A program made the translations under genes and the position numbers. Below are positions 62,307 to 64,000 of a stretch of DNA of 64,000 nucleotides, one piece after another. This DNA is from Chryseobacterium gleum (lineage in GTDB: Bacteria > Bacteroidota > Bacteroidia > Flavobacteriales_D > Sanyastnellaceae): assembly GCA_945881835.1 (NCBI GenBank), contig CAMCVP010000001.1:434001-498000 (forward strand), written 5' to 3'. Each line of letters begins with the position of its first letter. The stretch's first letter is position 1. The notes under the pieces are model-generated. The model did no database searches. It was not told the origin of the DNA and saw only the letters and a program-made list of their open reading frames with translations.

Positions 62307-64000
62307 ATGCCTGCTAGATTTCTCTATTTTGTTTTTGTGTTGCTTTTGTCTTTAGTCTTTGAGAGCGTCTATTCTCAAACGTCGGACAAGAATTATCTTG
62401 TTCGTGAGAAATTGTTAACCACGGAAAACGGTCTTGTTTCTCGCGACGTCTATTGTGCGGTTCAAGATGATCTTGGATTTATTTGGTTCGGAACTAAATA
62501 CGGTCTGAATAGATTCGATGGGCATAATTGTATTATCTTTAACACGAGCAATGGTCTGTTCTCAAATACAATTACAAATTTGGTGAAAGGCAGTGCCAAT
62601 GAAATTTTCATTGAATACGGTGATCAATGGCAGCCCTTTGATATTCAGAACAGAATTGATCTGTTCGATTGCGGTAAACTAAAAGTAGTTGCCACAGTAA
62701 CGAAAGAAAATCAGGGTAAATTCAACTCACTTCCACCAGAAGTAATATTAAATTTAAATGAAGGTCGAAATTGGAGAATTCAATCTGTTTCTTTATCCAC
62801 GCTTAAAGACAAGCATCAGGTTTCGGATGAGAGTGCCAGATTATATCAATCGCCTTCATGTAACGGCAGGCTATTGGTTACGAGAGATAGAGGCGTGTAT
62901 TACCTTGAAGGAGGAATTGAATATGAGGTGTTGAATAGTGAGGAGTTCTTTCGTGAAGGAAATACCACAGTAAATTATTTCTTCAAGGATGTTCAAGGGA
63001 ATATTTGGATTTGTGTAGAGAAGGGTGTTTACAGAATCAATTTGAGAGAGAAAATGTTTCGAACGATGTTTACCTCTCAAGAGTTAAGCGAACATAAGAT
63101 TCCGCAGGTGAGAGGTATTTCTGCATCTGCCCAAGGCTCATTTATACAAGCGGTATTGTTGAACGCATTGATTAGTAAATCCGATGACTTGAATTTTGTA
63201 AGAAAGAACAGTCTCTGTTGGGGATTGTTGGAGTACGACGGTAGAATGTATTTTGCTGCAGATGGAAATTTTATCGAGGCTGAACCTGTTACTTTTCGTG
63301 AAAGAAGAAGTTGCAGACTGAAGCCTGGTATAGACGGAATGGTGAATTGCATTTATCCTGCAAATGATTCTTTGTTTTTGTTGGGGAGAGGAGGTGATAT
63401 ACTGTTTGTGAATAGGAATTCTTTGAAGAGTGAGGTGTTGCTGAAGAAGATAAATTCGTCTATTCCAGATGTTAAAAACGTTTATCGGTTTTTTAATTCT
63501 TCCCGAGGATTAATAGCAGTTGCCGAGAACGGACTTTTTGTATTGTCAGACCATGTTATTGTCGATTATTACGGACCTGAGGCAAAAAGCCCTGATCGAA
63601 ATTTGCCAATATCTTATTTGTTGGATGCTTGTGAAGATGGTTCAAAAAATCTTTGGCTCGGGACAAACGGTCAAGGTTTGGTTAGATGGAATTGGAATAG
63701 CAGTGGTTCTCCAATTGAATATTATTCTACAAGTCAGGGGTTGCCAAGTATGATTATTTATAGACTTGAAAAAGATGAATTAAACAACATATGGGCAAGC
63801 ACAGATGATGGTGTTTTTTCTCTGAATTTGAACTCAAATTTGATTAGAGCATTTAAAATTGAAGATGGCTTGCCTAGTAACGAATTTAATCGCACCTCTT
63901 CTTTTAAAAGTAGTAACGGAGATATTTTTTTTGGAAGCGTAAACGGAGTGGTGTCATTTTCACCAAAGGCTTTTTATTTAAGTGATTATTCAACGTCAGC
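62307..64000 (+). CDS. Two-component regulator propeller protein, 5' part
   Basis: The frame is open from the ATG at 62307 to the window edge (564 codons) and is therefore partial. It has a signal peptide (about 1-24, ending YSQT). Reg_prop repeats are visible as DVYCAVQDDLGFIWFGTKYGLNRFDG at residues 50-75, NLWLGTNGQGLVRW and IWASTDDGVFSLN, and then GLPSNEFNRTSS with IFFGSVNGVVSFSP, the usual passage before a Y_Y_Y domain. Some central blades are weak. The full protein would most likely continue to a membrane helix and a histidine kinase or LytTR/HTH output, as in other periplasmic-sensor proteins of the phylum. This last point is inference. Confidence 0.85.
   Translation, partial: MPARFLYFVFVLLLSLVFESVYSQTSDKNYLVREKLLTTENGLVSRDVYCAVQDDLGFIWFGTKYGLNRFDGHNCIIFNTSNGLFSNTITNLVKGSANEIFIEYGDQWQPFDIQNRIDLFDCGKLKVVATVTKENQGKFNSLPPEVILNLNEGRNWRIQSVSLSTLKDKHQVSDESARLYQSPSCNGRLLVTRDRGVYYLEGGIEYEVLNSEEFFREGNTTVNYFFKDVQGNIWICVEKGVYRINLREKMFRTMFTSQELSEHKIPQVRGISASAQGSFIQAVLLNALISKSDDLNFVRKNSLCWGLLEYDGRMYFAADGNFIEAEPVTFRERRSCRLKPGIDGMVNCIYPANDSLFLLGRGGDILFVNRNSLKSEVLLKKINSSIPDVKNVYRFFNSSRGLIAVAENGLFVLSDHVIVDYYGPEAKSPDRNLPISYLLDACEDGSKNLWLGTNGQGLVRWNWNSSGSPIEYYSTSQGLPSMIIYRLEKDELNNIWASTDDGVFSLNLNSNLIRAFKIEDGLPSNEFNRTSSFKSSNGDIFFGSVNGVVSFSPKAFYLSDYSTS

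Overview
The window looks like the chromosome of a member of phylum Bacteroidota, probably in or near the Flavobacteriales. Two large secreted proteins end in type IX secretion signals (a Por-type C-terminal sorting domain and a gliding-motility CHU_C-type domain). Several genes are preceded by the Bacteroidota -7 promoter box TAnnTTTG, Shine-Dalgarno sequences are largely missing, ribosomal protein S16 has a long tail, and Complex I has the short NuoG. I cannot name a genus from sequence alone.

Layout. 1-5.7 kb: 3' end of selO, a DUF4197 lipoprotein, an unusual pair of a putative Cys/His hydrolase and a GCS/amidoligase-like ligase, and the fused ftcD. 5.7-14.3 kb: a membrane protein and a CE15-like esterase, then rpsP, ctlX, a GH13 amylase lipoprotein, pirin, rimM, pckA and a FAS1 lipoprotein. 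14.3-15.3 kb: a REP-associated tyrosine (HUH) transposase locus nested in several kinds of small palindromic repeat. 15.3-30.9 kb: a secreted FG-GAP protein, then a long minus-strand series: N-acetylmuramoyl-alanine amidase, MCE/MlaD protein, two Hdr-like Fe-S proteins, fabG, a VWA membrane protein, a cytosolic-looking substrate-binding protein, a DUF218 protein, a TPR protein, phosphosulfolactate synthase, rhodanese, DedA and aroE. 31-34.8 kb: lptD, dinB and a parDE toxin-antitoxin pair, separated by two copies of a hairpin array. 34.9-47.7 kb: a complete 14-gene nuoA-N operon. 47.8-54.2 kb: sucA-odhB (2-oxoglutarate dehydrogenase) and ffh-purC. 54.3-64 kb: an outer-membrane-like protein, a giant PKD/CHU_C protein, moaC-mobA, the RNase P RNA gene, a methyltransferase, an MFS transporter and the start of a two-component-regulator propeller protein that runs off the window.

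Core metabolism dominates: respiratory NADH oxidation (nuo), the TCA cycle (sucA, odhB), gluconeogenesis (pckA), histidine/folate one-carbon metabolism (ftcD), purine and shikimate steps, envelope assembly (lptD, mlaD, amidase) and protein targeting (ffh).

The most unusual signal is not a gene. At five places (15.2, 18.7, 33.5, 34.2 and 55.3 kb) there are tandem arrays of tiny perfect hairpins: stems of 3-6 bp, mostly three-base loops, with a linker that stays constant inside one array but differs between arrays (tg, tct, gagg, attc). Stem sequences change from unit to unit while both arms stay complementary. One array sits in frame inside aroE and encodes five tetrapeptide repeats. Another contains the lptD stop codon. 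A HUH transposase, an enzyme class that recognises hairpins in single-stranded DNA, lies beside one of them. I know of no described family with this design, and I propose it as the candidate new system in this window.
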